This document shows positions 26,761 to 40,059 of a stretch of DNA of 64,000 bases, piece by piece. The notes beneath the pieces are model-generated. The model ran no database searches. It was not told the origin of the DNA and worked only from the letters and a program-made list of their open reading frames with translations. Position numbers and translations under genes: made by a program. Every line of letters begins with the position of its first letter. Positions within the stretch are counted from its first letter, which is position 1. The stretch is from Kudoa neothunni (Eukaryota > Cnidaria), in assembly GCA_964304625.1 (NCBI GenBank), contig OZ199840.1, positions 5,332,001-5,396,000 of the forward strand, given 5' to 3'.

Positions 26761-27506
26761 ATGAGAAACGGATTGGTTCTTGTAGCTTTACTCTGTATGT
26801 CATTGTTCATCAATGTGGCATGACTTTATATAGATTTATCGGAATTAAGTAGAAATGCTATATGTATTACGGTAGTTATTTTGATTTAATTTCGCTTATT
26901 TCCTTTACTAAATAAATAAGGTCACCTTGTCCCCCGCTTGCACAGTCAGAATTGCATAATTCGTATCACTATTTGGAATCTAACATGGGTTTGGATTACA
27001 AGATAGTAACCTCTTGCTTTTAGGTAGTCTTTTAGTTTTAATTTAGATGAATATTTTTAAATATCTTATGTCAAACAAACATAGTACATTAAAAGTGTTC
27101 CCATTTCATGACTACATCTGCGGGTATCTTGCCTTTTGCATAAATAACGAAGGTATCATCACAAATAAACATACTATAATTAATATTTATAAGTACGACA
27201 ACTTCATGCGGATAAAACCTGCTTATCATGCTTAGTAAATTTTTTCATATTAAATATATATATGTATAAAATTATTTACTGATAAATTAGGTGTTGTATT
27301 ACATTGATTTAACGCATGAATATGTGTATACTCCTGAAATGATAACGCTAATCGTAATTATTAAAATCCATAATAATTCGTTTTCGTAATTTTTAAATAA
27401 TTATTAGGTTTCAAATAGTGACTTCAAAAACGCTAAAAATATTTGCAATAAGAAGCGTTTTTTGCAGACCTATGTCACAGATTTCGGAATTTTCAAGTGG
27501 TGCTAA
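26761..27506 (+). CDS. gene B: small secreted cysteine-patterned protein, same family as gene A
   Basis: Proposed exons: 26761-26794, about 26834-26871, 26921-27005, 27047-27152, 27194-27234, 27291-27353 and 27408-27506. The signal is MRNGLVLVALL. Homology to gene A is visible exon by exon: LAQSELHNSYHYL (A: LSRAELLNSYKFL), FPFHDYICGYLAFC (A: FPYHKYICKYLAIC), QLHADKTCLSCL (A: QLQADKSCLPCI), VLYYIDLTHEYV (A: VLNYVDITHKTV) and NICNKKRF. The lengths 106, 41 and 63 are identical to those of A. A and B are the closest pair in the window. Exon 3 is 85 rather than 84 nt, so with the sites chosen the frame slips by one base at the exon 2-3 junction. The gene may be freshly broken or I have misplaced a site. 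Exon 7 also has only one of the two usual cysteines, and exon 5 has Ser in place of Pro. Confidence 0.65.
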
Positions 27507-28069
27507 TAACCATTGATGTAAGAAGGAAGGATATTTTTTATTAACAATTAATTTTATAGTTGATATACACGAAATGACTGAATATATTATATAATTTTAG
27601 ATATGCAATATGTTTTTGGCAACAATAGAAAATTAGAAACATACTCAGTTGGTCAAATATAATTGAATTTAATGAATATTCCACTATTTTAAACATAATT
27701 TTCAAAATAAGAATTATATACTTTGTTTCTTTTTATGCCTATCAACTCGTTATTTGAGAAATATTTATTTATATTAATGAGGAATGATTTGTTTGCTCTA
27801 ATAAAGTACTAAAATTGAATCTATATCTTATAATAAATATTATACGATTAATTTAATTTAACCGAAGAAAACTCTGTTGGATGACAATTAAAAGATGCTA
27901 TCTAACAATCGGAAGTTTGAATTCAAAATCATTTGTTTATATCATAAATTCTAACATAAAAAAATATGACACAATCGGAATTATTAATACTTTTAGTTCA
28001 ATTATGCTTCAATTTATTTAAAAAAAAGAGATGACTTAAAATAATTTTCTGTTATCGAGAATAAATTGC

Positions 28070-28570
28070 TTTTTTTTGTTTAAAAGATAAAACCCCTGGC
28101 GCAACTTATTAGGTTGTGAAATTCTGGTTGGTCAGACCTCTTCCATTAACGCTTTAGGCAACGCGTGACGTAACATGAAACCCCGTCGCTTATCTTTATG
28201 CGGTAGTGTGGGATTTTAACCCATTAGACATCCTGGTTTTGAAACAACTAACACCCACCATACTTTGGAATAATCCAGAATAATCTGGGAATGTCGACTG
28301 AACGTGGGTGTCGACTCTGCGGAAACCCCCTACTGGGTTTATATTTCGTTCCTGTACTCCGGCGATTATGAGCTCCTGAGCTCTACCCTTCCTTTAGACC
28401 CCCTCCCAGCTGCAAGAAAGATCACGAAATAAATCATAGACTCTATTGATTATTACAGTCTTCCTATTTAATTTTGGATTAATAGTTCAGGAAAGTCCGG
28501 ACTAGGCTTCAAACTTGCAACCTTATGGTATGTGATGTCGACCTAACACCATTATGTCATATTGTCCAGG
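28070..28570 (-). mobile_element. tRNA-headed SINE, family 1, full length, reversed
   Basis: The reverse complement runs from a tRNA-like head (GACAATATGACATAATGGTG, B-box-like GCAAGTTTGAAGCC) through the shared body to a tail ending in TTTAAACAAAAAAAA. It is the same length as the copy at 4541-5039. It lies between genes B and C; the flanks 27507-28069 and 28571-29056 show nothing else. Confidence 0.88.
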
Positions 28571-29056
28571 CTATTTCAATCAACCGATACAGGAAAAACA
28601 ATTGCTATACGTAAATGTATAATTTTCTAACAAGGTTATCTTATTAATACAATCTTTTATGTTTTAATCTATCAGTTTTTTCATTTTAAACAAATTCCAA
28701 GAAATTTATTATATTTATCAAATTAAATTCATAGGAACTTTTGAAATTATTAGATTAGATAATAGTATCATAGTGTGAATTGATGTAAACTAAAAATTAT
28801 CTTATGCGATTTTTATTATTTGATATTAGATTATACACAAAATGTAATTTTTCACAATAACTAATCTATTATTACATTTATTATTTTATAGATAATGTAT
28901 TAATAAGACTAAACGAAGAGGGAATAATTTGATAAAATATCGACTTATTTATTATCTTTCTGTATAGTATTGGACAAACACCCTTATTAAATCTCTGAGT
29001 GATTCAGTAAGGATAGGCATTAATTGATTTCAGATTTATCGGAATTTCGAAGGAAT

Positions 29057-30001
29057 ATGAAGTCATTTACTATTATTCTATTTGTGGCTATATGTAATTA
29101 TAATAATGTCACTATCTGTTAATACATTTCAAGATTCTAGATTGTCGAAAGTAACTATTCAAGATTTAAAAGTATGAAAAAATTTAATATACTTCAACCA
29201 AGAAAACCCCTTTTCAAATATGTGAATTTAGCTTCAACTAACTGACGGTGCAAAAGCGGAATGGTTAACATCATTCATCTATTTGAGTAAACAAGGAATT
29301 TTCACCGAGAGTGAAGTAATATGAGATCATTTAAAAGAATAACGTTTGATAGTTGAAAAAAATATATTACTTGAGCAAAAATGCGAATTATGGCTTCAAA
29401 ATTTTCCCAAATCATCAAGATTTGTGCAAATATTGGGCTGTTTGCAATGGTGACCAATGTAAAAATTTTAAAATAAAATTTTGGTTTATTATCAATTAGT
29501 AATCGCTTTTCAATCTGATAAACATTGTTCAACGTGCGTGGGTACTATTTATAACATCTTAAATGAATAATCTACTACCGATTATTTAGCTTACTGTTTA
29601 CACAGTAAGTTGGGAAACGGAAAGGAAAAAACCAGCTGGATTATTTAGAAAAGTAAAGAACATCACCAATCCTTGATTTTTTTAAATTATTAAATAAAAT
29701 TATTTAATTGGTAGAGTTGGCATACGATTTATGAAGAATCAAAACATTTCTGCATCAGAGAAATATTTTGTTTTCCAATACCCCAAGAAGCACCAGAACC
29801 TTCACGTAGATGTATATATTGTTCTCTTTAAAATGACACATATGTATATGAATATTTTCTTAGTAATTTAATTATTTAGGTGACACGTTAAGAGACACAA
29901 TCCACGATCGACCTGACACTATTAGAGTTCCCACACAGGATATTCCATCATTTAATAATTTTCGTGTACGAGAAGTACAACTTGCGTACACCGCGCCTTA
30001 G
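29057..30001 (+). CDS. gene C: small secreted cysteine-patterned protein with a longer C-terminus
   Basis: Proposed exons: 29057-29093, 29134-29171, 29232-29315, 29353-29458, 29500-29537, 29590-29652, 29715-29805 and 29880-30001. The frame is open throughout and gives 192 residues. Landmarks: signal MKSFTIILFVAI; exon 3 GAKAEWLTSFIYLSKQGIF; exon 4 (106 nt) FPNHQDLCKYWAVC; exon 5 KHCSTC using a GTGGGT donor, which makes it 38 rather than 41 nt; exon 6 of 63 nt; exon 7 YEESKHFCIREIFC. The last exon encodes about 40 residues (..FNNFRVREVQLAYTAP) with no counterpart in A or B. If exon 7 is read through instead, the protein stops at 29831 after RRCIYCSL, so two C-termini are conceivable. Confidence 0.72.
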
Positions 30002-32973
30002 TTTTCATTAATAAAATTGGAGGGTTTCTCTATATTTTGGTTTTTTGTCGCTAGAATTGAATAATTACTGTTATTTATAACATAATATGCTACAATATTA
30101 AATAATTCCATGAAGAAATATTTATTTCTCCAACAGCAATAACAGATATGTTATTATAGAATTAAAAAAAATCATACAGTGATATGTTAATTAATATTAA
30201 TATTTAGATTTTAATTATGTTTATAAAACACTAGCGCAAACTGCCCAGCTTCGCAAAGGATTGGGAAAATTTCATCATAGAAGAATACGTTGAAAAAATA
30301 ATGAAATATAAGACTATGGAATAGACCAAATGAGAAATTAAATAAATCATTATTTTGTATATCATTTTTAACGATTGTCTTATGGATAGCAAATAATTGA
30401 GATAATTAATTTTTATTGCTCAAGTTAATATCTTTATCCGACACGTTTTTATACACCCTCTTCTCAAAACTGTTGCGTAGCCTCTTAATATAAGCGAAAA
30501 TATGTTAAATAATTATATAAAGTAAGATTTTAAACTATACATTAACTCATACCGTTTAAAATTAAGTCTACCGGTGGCAATAATGAAATTTGGGGGCTTA
30601 GTTTCAGTATGCAACGATTGAATCCATCGGATTATAACATACGTTTCCAATTCTTCCTTAATTTAGAAAATTTTCATATTTTTGCTATATTAAATGCCAC
30701 CTATAGAACGTCTATAGTGTACTTATCAAGACAAATATATAAAATTTCCAAAAATAAGGAGTGTATTTAAGCACACATCCAAGTTGAACATCTACTTTAA
30801 ATGTAGAGGTAGATAAACGATATAAGATTTATCTTAAAATCGTGGATATATAGCTCAAGTTTGATCCACTAAAAACGTTCAAAATAACTTTCAGAAGTTC
30901 GGTGTACATAAGTGTCATCATGAATAAACAAACCTAACACCGAGGACAACACAATTTTCTATATTATTTTTGAACTATAGTCAGTGTAATAAAAAATGAG
31001 AGAATTTTTGAATTATTTGAAATTATTAAAAGTTACATAAATATCTATTTAAAAGGAAAAGTTTTTAGCCGCAAATGACACATGGGTACTTGGGACACAC
31101 GCATTGACAGACAAGAACTTTGTATATATAGGAGATAATAGATTTAAAAGTTGATTGATTGCATTTATAGAACGAAGTTCTTTATTCAGTCATGACCGGA
31201 ATTTTAGATGTTTAGTCCGTATACAGTAATCCAATATTTAAATAAAATAATATTTCAACAAGAATATTAATCTTAATCATATTTATTTTCCGACGATAAA
31301 AAAATTCAAAATACTTACTATTTTTCTTATTAGTTATAACTCTTTATACTTCCGATTTATTCAAAATAAATTTATTTAACACTGAGTAATAATCCGATTA
31401 GACAGAAAATATGAATTTACACTCCAGGCATCCTTGTAAGTAATAGATTTAAGAATTGATTTGAATTAAAAAAATGTAATTTAAATGGACTCTGTTTTTA
31501 TTAAATAATACTCTTACATGATATATTCCATTTTTAATAAACATTCTTAAACCTATTTTTGAATACTTGATTACAATATTCCTTTAAATCTAAAGTTGGT
31601 ACACAAATTTATAACCTTCTATAAATTAGAATTTTAAAAAATAATAATTTTCGTATATCTGATATGAGTACTCATTAACATGATACATGATTAACGCTTT
31701 AGCTGATAATATTTCGAGGTAAATTGCAATCGTTAGGTATATGCATAGAAAAGCTAATTGTTATTAATGCGGTAAATTATAAAAATAAGTGATTACTATT
31801 TGAAGAATCATTGTTTTATTTAAATATATTAGTTAATTCATGTTATAATAATAATAATAATAATACGGAGGAAACATTATAATTATTAATTACAGAAAAT
31901 ATAAATTTTTAAAATTGCATATAATATTTTAGTAACAATTCTATTATTAAAAAAATTCAAAATTTAATTAAATGGAAAGATTTTTTAACTACGCTCAAAT
32001 TACAATAGACCAGGGTTATTACGCACATTTATAGTGTCGAAAATTCAAAATATACCAATTCAATATAGATATAAATCGTGAGATAAGAGTAAAATATATC
32101 TTTAAATATAATTCTAGAATTAGAAAATAATTTTTTCGTTGGAAAAATAGGAGTGCATGCTTATTGCTCATTTCATGGTCACTACGCACCTGAAATCTAT
32201 TGTTTGATCACATTGATATGGTTAATACGCAAAAGTTGGATAGGATAAATTATCGCTTACTTGAAATAAACATGTAGATTATTAAATAATTGGAAAAATT
32301 AGAAAATAAAAGTGGCAATAAAGTCAACATCTTTAAACTCTCCGGCCTTAAATCAGTCACTACATTGAATACAACTGTATTAATAAAATCAAAATTATTT
32401 TCAGTTGTTATATCAAGTGATTTAAGCTTTTGTCGCAAAATTCGTATAACAAAATTCAAACTACTCAATATTTGAATGAATGGATCGAACTTTTGAGATC
32501 GAGAAATATAAAGCTATCCAGATAGTACAATATAACAGGAAAATAAATTAGCCATTGGCATAAACGAAGACACGAAAGACAACACTCCTATAACTGCCGG
32601 TCAAGGACAGCTCCATGAGTTTTCTCCTAGAATTAGTCTAAAAATGAACAAATTTAATAAAAAATTTTAAAGAAATTATTCAAGGTCCATCACACCTAAA
32701 TGCTGGAACACATTACAAAATTAAATTTTGTGGTTTGGAAAATAAAATTAATTTCGTTTTAAACAAGTGAAATAACAAATTTCTTGTTGAAAAAATATTT
32801 CTGTCTTAAACTACCTTATTTAATTTGAAAAAATTCTGTGAATAATAAAAAATTATTACGAAAGTTTTTCACGTCTATTAAAATTATTATTAGTGCTATG
32901 AAAGAATAAATAAAAAAATTTATATTGTTTTTATTTTTTCATAGGTTTGAAAAAATTCTCTTTCAATTATATT
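30002..32973. other. AT-rich stretch, perhaps with orphan exon remnants
   Basis: No complete gene is supported. An open stretch at about 32546-32670 (GINEDTKDNTPITAGQGQLH) starts after an acceptor-like AG and resembles a terminal exon; 31067-31150 reads KFLAAND.. like exon 3 of gene A for six residues only. Both are weak. Confidence 0.4.
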
Positions 32974-33733
32974 ATGAAGTTTATTTTCATATTATAACGT
33001 GGATTATACAAGGTTCTAATTATAAAATAGCATCTTTATTTGATAGTAGATTTAGAATGCATTAAAATATCATCACAACATATTCAAGTAATTAAGATCG
33101 CTATTGATATATTAATTATTTTTATTAGCTTAAATTTGTTGGTTGCGGTCTGAAACACATGCTAAAAGCAATCGAAAAAATTTAAATGCATACAATATTC
33201 GTAGAATACCCTAGGAAAGTACTCTGCGGATTACCAATTAAAAATTTATAATAATTATGTAGATGTTGATAGTCCAAAAAGTTCTAATGAATGTTGGAGA
33301 AGAATTTGACGGATATCCTAGACATATTAACTTTTGCAAGATTCATTTCTTTTGTTATAAAGATAAAGGTAAATTTTTACCTTTGTGAAATTTTAAAATA
33401 TATTATTTACACAGTGGAGTCAGTACGCTATAAACGGGCCTGCTCGCCCTGTATTGTAATTTATTATTTTCTATAAGTTCTCAATATATTCTAGCTATTT
33501 ATATATAAGTTTAAAAATATGTTTGAGACAAATCGCAAAAATTGATATTAATTAGGCTTAGCGTTTGAAATAATTTTTAACAAAAAATATATATTGTTTG
33601 TTTCATTCTTATTCATTTAGAGATTCATGATAAGAATGAAGAGTGTGGGAAGCAACACAATGATGATATTTTGAATAATCTTATAGCTGGATATGAATAT
33701 ATAGAGGTGACTGTCGAAATTAAGTCACCTTAA
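32974..33733 (+). pseudogene. gene E: decayed copy of the small secreted protein family
   Basis: Exon-for-exon remains: MKFIFIL at 32974 followed by a stop; exon 3 at 33129-33218 (90 nt; FVGCGLKHMLKAIEKI, then TAA at codon 19), close to exon 3 of gene F (FVGNGLTQILRAIESVKI); exon 4 at 33263-33368 (106 nt, FCKIHFFC); exon 5 at 33415-33455 (41 nt, ACSPCI); exon 6 from about 33495 without a donor; no recognisable exon 7; and a terminal exon at 33621-33733 still open (EIHDKNEECGKQHNDD..). Two stops, a lost donor and the missing exon 7 argue that it is dead, while exons 4 and 5 are still perfect in length and phase. Confidence 0.78.
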
Positions 33734-34109
33734 CTTCTAAAACAAATAATAATTAGTCAGATCAGGTTTTGTTTTGTGCAACATTTTCTGTCTTTATTTA
33801 TTTATATGATAATTAACCATCTAAGTCATATAAAAATTTACACCCTCCAAGTATAATTGGTGACCAAAAGACACCACGTTCTTATTTTATATAATATTTG
33901 AAAAAATGATAATATGTATTACATTTGAGATCACATATTTTGTATAAATATAACTCAAAATTTAACTCATTTGGTAAAATTAATTCTTTATTTAATTTGC
34001 GCTTAAAGTATTCAAAAATATCATAATCCTGGCATAGATTATTGTATAGACTACTGCATAACACAGGTAACATAGATACGCTTGTAATGTTCATTAGGGC
34101 GGAAACGAC

Positions 34110-34385
34110 TCGTGAGAAACCCACTTAAATATGCCATAGTTCACCAATATGGCAAAAATTTCCGGATTATTTTGTTACCCAATATTTTCCACACATCAAA
34201 ACGTGAAATTCGCATTATTTGGAGGAATTTATGTAATGAGAATAAATCACGATATATCATTCCTTCTTCTAACCCAAATATCTCTATAACCGATTCCCGA
34301 TTATCCCTGTGATATCTCATCAGAAATAAACAGCTAATAAACCCATCCAATTCGATCCATCTATCACCAAAAATTTTTCCACCTA
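34110..34385 (-). mobile_element. piggyBac transposase fragment
   Basis: On the minus strand the frame reads GKIFGDRWIELDGFISCLFL, then IEIFGLEEGMIYRDLFSLHKF. This matches the N-terminal transposase region of the element at 53.1-55.4 kb (IKELFGLEEGRQVYRDLFSL). Only about 90 residues remain and no ends were seen, so it is a broken scrap of the same lineage. Confidence 0.8.
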
Positions 34386-37009
34386 TGTAGTGTTATATCA
34401 ACTATATAAAGCAAACTGGAAATCCATGGTTGTACGCATTTTTCATTAATTATAGAGAGACATATCGCTCTATTTCAGCATACATGTGGAAAGAGAAAAT
34501 TTTATTTTAACGCAGAAAAATACTTAAAAAATTATAAAAAATTTGCATCAAACAAAATAACCAAAAACATTTTCGCGTGGTATGATTGGTATGAGTTGAG
34601 GATTTATGCAAACATATATATCATTTCGTTAATGTTTTAAAAAGTTAATTTTATACGTACCATAGTGTTTATTTTACTTTAAATTTATTAAAAAGTCATT
34701 TAATCATTGAATTAAATCAAATATTAGTATGAAGTCCATTTGTTGATGTTTGGCATGATTATTTATATTCAAATGGTATGATTTATAGGTTACTGTGAAC
34801 GACAAGGAGAAACTCTACATTTTAGGAACTCTATAGAGGAAATTTCAAACGCTCAGTAGTGTTAATTCATTTTTAAAAATCTTAAATAAGGTTTATGCGT
34901 TCAATGAGTTAAATAAATCATCAATTAAATAGGTAATCTTTGTACTATTTATCTAAATACTCTGAATTTACTTTGAATTTAAAATGACCTTGGCCTACTC
35001 AAGGCTTTAGTCTGCGTGACTTTTGCGCTAGTAAAACATACATTAATTACCAATTATTTAAAAAAGCAGATCATTCCTTTGTCGACGTGTAAAAACTGCC
35101 ATAATTGTGTACTGTTTTTCCTATAAGTCTCCATATCCTTAGTTAATAGATATATCAACATTTTTAATTTAAATAGCACAAATAAAAATATTTTATTTAA
35201 TAAATAGTAAAAAAGTGATTATTAATCAAGTAAAGAATCCTTTAGGTTTAAATTAAAAAAAACCGCCAGTTCCAAATTTTCCGAATATTCGAGATTTGAT
35301 TGTAGATGTAATATTAGTAGGAGATTTTGTAAATTTTAAGTGAATCAGAGTTAAAATAAGGTAGAAAATTGCCAAAGTAAGACACATGATTAATCGGTCT
35401 TAGTATTTTTTATTGATTAGTTTTTATTCTCAATGACTGACCAATTTTCGTTGAAAGTGGATGTATAATTATTAATATAAAATTAAAATGTAATAGAATG
35501 GTCTTCCATTGTGAGGAGGCAAAAACCTACTACCTTACTATATTGCTATTTAAGTGCTATAAATTAACATACGTAATGGGATTTTAAAATACAGCCAAGA
35601 ATTCCATTCGAACATCCAATATACGCAGACTAAAACTATTTAATAATTAGAAACCCATTTTATGTATCAACACATTAATAACCGGATTTGATTTAATGAA
35701 TGTGGTTCGAGAATATGAAGTATTGCGTATATATTTATAAGGTATAAAGTATCAGAAAAGATATATCTAATCATTTAACTAATGTTTGATCCTGTAACAT
35801 AGATTAACAATGTCAATCCTTTGTTACAATAATAAAAAGTATGATGTGTGGTGAGGCAAATAATTTTTTATGACAAGGCTAACTCCTTTGATTTAATCTA
35901 CAAAAATTGCATATATTCTTGTACCAGAAACCAAGCGATGTAAAATTAATTTTTTTAACGCAAAACGTATATAAAAGTGGTCAGGTGATTATTTTTTATG
36001 GACTTTTTTCCGGATCCGAGAGGATTTCTTAAAACTAACCATTGACTGTATTTTCTCTCAAAAAACAAATGTTTTTAGGTGTTCTTAAAGTGAAAAATTC
36101 GTTTGAATAATCCATTCATTGATATGATGAATTTGTGAGAATAAAATAATCAAATTCTTTATAATTTTAATTATTTTTCAATTTTTTATAATTATAAGTA
36201 TTTCTTAAACAAACCACGTATAGTATATAGTATATTACAGTTAAGATAGAATAATTGAGATAAATTGATGTGATTATAATTTTAGTAGAATATGCCAACC
36301 ATAAGCTGATGGATACCAAATATTATTTTTAAAATAATAATTTTTAAAACATTCAAAAATTATAGTTTAAGGTAATTTTTGAAATAACGTTTAAAAATAT
36401 TTTTTTTAATTATTAATATTAATTTAATCTGATTTTAGTAATTAAATATTTTCCTGATATACATTTATATTTCAAACAATAAAAAATGAATTAATATTTA
36501 AAAATTGTATGAAAAATGATTTTAATATTATAAATTATCTTTAAAAAATATATATCTAATCTTAGTACGATTTTTAAGAATTGTTGGCTATATAAATGTC
36601 ATATTAATTTAAGAAATAACAGACCTCAATTAATACAAGTATAATTTAGTACTTGAAAAATAATTTATTCATTTTGGTAACCTAATTAAATCCTTTTCCT
36701 AATATATGATAATTAATTAAATTATTCATGAAAACATTATTTTTGAACATTTTATTACGAGTTAATAATAGTTATTTTTTATTCATGTTAAAAATTTATA
36801 AGTTTTTTTGAATACTTTGAATTTTAAAATTTTTTAGATTTTATTTTTTTGTTTACAGATAGATTGAAAACAGAGATATATAATTGACTAACGAATTTAA
36901 AAAATTATCTTTAATAATTTATATTTTAACGACAAAAGTTTTTGTTTAGAATATAATTCTAGATAAGATAACAACAATCCATATAAACTTAAGGGACCAT
37001 ACCATCAAA
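34386..37009. other. AT-rich stretch without a supported gene
   Basis: One short open stretch after an acceptor-like AG (about 34790-34860; GYCERQGETLHFRNSI) could be a stray terminal exon. Nothing else was seen. Confidence 0.45.
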
Positions 37010-37871
37010 ATGATATTTCAAAAATTAATAAACATACTTATTCTAGGTAATTGAAAATAGAAATAAATGTCTTATTTAATTTAGGTTCGATGTTATTAAA
37101 GTCTTCGTCACAAAAAACTAAAGTGATTTTAATGTTTTTAGTTATTAATTTATACAAATAGATGATTTTTGTTGGAAACGGGCTGACCCAAATATTGAGA
37201 GCGATAGAAAGTGTCAAAATAAATAGAAATATTAGAAGAGACATTAGAAAAGTAATTTAAACAACTAATTATTAAGTTAATATCAATCTGCAGCTGATGG
37301 TCATTGACAACGCGTTGATCGATTTGAATGAAGCATTCAGCGATTTCCCCTATCGCCCAACCTTATGTTCTCTTCACTTCGTATGCAATAAAAATAGGAG
37401 TAAGCATTCTATTTATTTCCGAAATATATGAAAAAATTATTAAATAGTAACCTGGATAAAAAATCCAAAAACCTGTTCTCCCTGCATTGTAATTTATTAT
37501 TTGCTACAAGGTTTTAAGATTTATAGCTGTTTAATTTCCTTTATTATAAAAATGTATTGCTGGAAGGAAGAGATATGAGTTCGCATGTAATTATTTATAT
37601 TTTATATAAAAATTATAAGATTGTCTTAAATATTTTATAATAACTGGTTGTAGGAGAGGAAAGAGTTCTATGAGAGCGCTAAGAGGTTCTGCATTCGAGA
37701 ATATTTATGTGAAGAATTTGAAGGTAATTTTACCTTTATAAGAGTTGAATTATAGTTTACAGTCTCAATATATAATTTTAAAATGATAACTTTGTAATAA
37801 CGTTTTATTTAGAGGAACCAAGTAGAACGAATGAATGTTTACCGTCAATTCTTCCGAATTTCGAATATTAA
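37010..37871 (+). CDS. gene F: small secreted cysteine-patterned protein, intact
   Basis: Proposed exons: 37010-37046, 37085-37122, 37162-37251, 37294-37399, 37448-37488, 37527-37586, 37654-37723 and 37813-37871 (37, 38, 90, 106, 41, 60, 70 and 59 nt). All phases fit and the frame is open for 166 residues. Landmarks: signal MIFQKLINILIL; exon 3 FVGNGLTQILRAIESVKI; exon 4 FPYRPTLCSLHFVC; exon 5 ITWIKNPKTCSPCI; exon 6 LFNFLYYKNVLLEGRDMSSH; exon 7 FYESAKRFCIREYLCEEFE. The last exon is short and has one more Cys (EPSRTNECLPSILPNFEY). The nearest relative is gene G, with which it shares all exon lengths but the last. The family and its function are unknown to me; secretion is inferred from the N-terminus. 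Confidence 0.8.
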
Positions 37872-39959
37872 TCCTACAATAATACAGCGTTATGCCTATT
37901 GAAAATTATAACTGAATTATATGAAATCGAAATCACATTAGATAAAATATTTTTTTCAAAAAAATGCTTTATTTGCTGAGGGTAATTAATTATATCATGA
38001 AGATTCTGAATTACTATAAATAAATGATTACAATCGCTTAATTAAGAAAATAAATATTTTTATTCAAGAAAATATAATTATCAACATTTTTCGTTTTTGA
38101 TTTTTGAGTAAAAATTTATTTTATTACATTTGATATCCAGCAACAAAATTTAAACGTGTTTTTAAAAACGGTATAATATTAGTTATTTAATCCTTAACAA
38201 ATAGACAATTTTTTAGCGCGAATTTCCAAGCTCTGCCTAGAATGGGGATAATTTTTCTATGAAAAATATCTTAACCAATTCATTTCAAAATTTTGATTTT
38301 CCACCTAGAGATAATTTATTAAAAAATGGTTAGTTATAGAGATTTAATAAGTTAAAATGATCCAAAAATCTGCATTTGGCATTATCATCAAATTCCAGGA
38401 AAAAATAAATATTAAATAAAAATTCTGATCGTATACACAATAATGACGTTAAAAAGTTCACGCTGCCTTTAAATGCATTGAATATTTATTTGATTTCAGT
38501 TTTGTAAACAATAACGTAGTGCAAACAATATGCTTACAAGATCAATTTTTTGTGTATGCGCGCCTATATTATAGTTAATTTCTCATTTTCAAAACCATTC
38601 CATATCTATAGATATCTAAAGCTGAAACTTTAATATGTAACAAGTTGAGTTATAGGATATATTTTTTCTTTTAAGTAGATATATTATTGTGATTTTTGAT
38701 AATCACTCATAAATTGGTTATGTTTCATATTTGTTAACATATAAACAAAAATTTTACAATATTAGATTTATCTATACATTTTCTTAATTTTCTTAGAACT
38801 GACGACTTCATTAATAATAAATCAACATTATATTTTAGATAAACATTTAATTCCAATAGGAAATTAATTTATGGTTGATTATACGATGTTTCTATTTATT
38901 AGAGGAATTCTTACGTGTGTGTTTAGTATAACATTCAATAAACATACAAATTTTGTTAATATAAATTCAAAAAATTATTATTTCAATAGATTTATTAGTT
39001 ATAGTTAATTTTATGTGGACCAATATTAACAATAACTTTAATTTACAAACTATATGTACCCGGCGTGATATTCTTAGTTCTTATATTTTGCCGAATTTGT
39101 CGTTATCAAGTTTTGACATATAAAAAAACTTATAAATAAATATAAATATAGCTTATTATTTTTTTTCAATATATTACAGATACTACATGGTCAAAAAATT
39201 AAATTCTAACATTTTAAAAAATTAGGTTTCTGAATTTCAATGATAAAAATTGAATAAATTCATAATTTCTAATATAAATGTAATAGAAAAATTTAAAAAC
39301 TAAAACAAACCTTACAACATCAAGGCCTACTTTTTAAAATTCTAAAAGTATTTTTATCATAGTGAAACTTGAAGTGTTTTTGTAAAATCTGCTTTTTAAA
39401 GTTATTTTATATAAAATTGTTACATATCAATAGTAAAAATCTAAATAATAATAATAATCAATAACTTTTGAGTTATTGACTAAGAAAGAAAAAAATAATT
39501 CAATGTTTGGTGAAAAAAGATGGACATTGTGCATGTATCCGACCGCATTCGGATGAATAATTTTTAAATTTTGTAGTTTTTATTTTGAGCTGAATTTTTG
39601 CTCTTCATATTCTTTTAGTTTATTATCAAGAATAGTGAAAAAAGAAATTCGAAAAAACGTGCGCAAGAGGACGTTTTTAAGGTGCCGCATACTTTACCAT
39701 CACCAAAATATGCAAATATACAAGTATGAAAATATGCAAAAGTGCTATAGATTGGGAATTTATTTTAGTCTTTCTTTGTTTAAAACATTGTATAAATTGA
39801 TAATAGGATCTAAATTATACGAATAAAAAAATACATTTTTGAAATCGGTTTTGCCAAAAACCGAACCGATCTTAACCCCAAGTTTTGTTCATCAACTACA
39901 CGATTTTATTAATGTAAAGATTAGAAAACATTAGTTCTAAAACTTCAACTAACCAATAA
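37872..39959. other. AT-rich stretch without a supported gene
   Basis: No exon, repeat or transposon signal was recognised. Confidence 0.55.
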
Positions 39960-40059
39960 AATTATTGATTCGATGGCATGGTGAAATTTCGCCGGCATAG
40001 CCGCGTACGCTTCCACACAAAACGCGTTTACGATTTAACTAACATGTATGATGAATCTA

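Noticed and set aside
31067-31150. Exon-like KFLAAND segment as another family member
   Set aside because: Only six residues match gene A, phases do not fit, and neighbouring exons of the family are absent.
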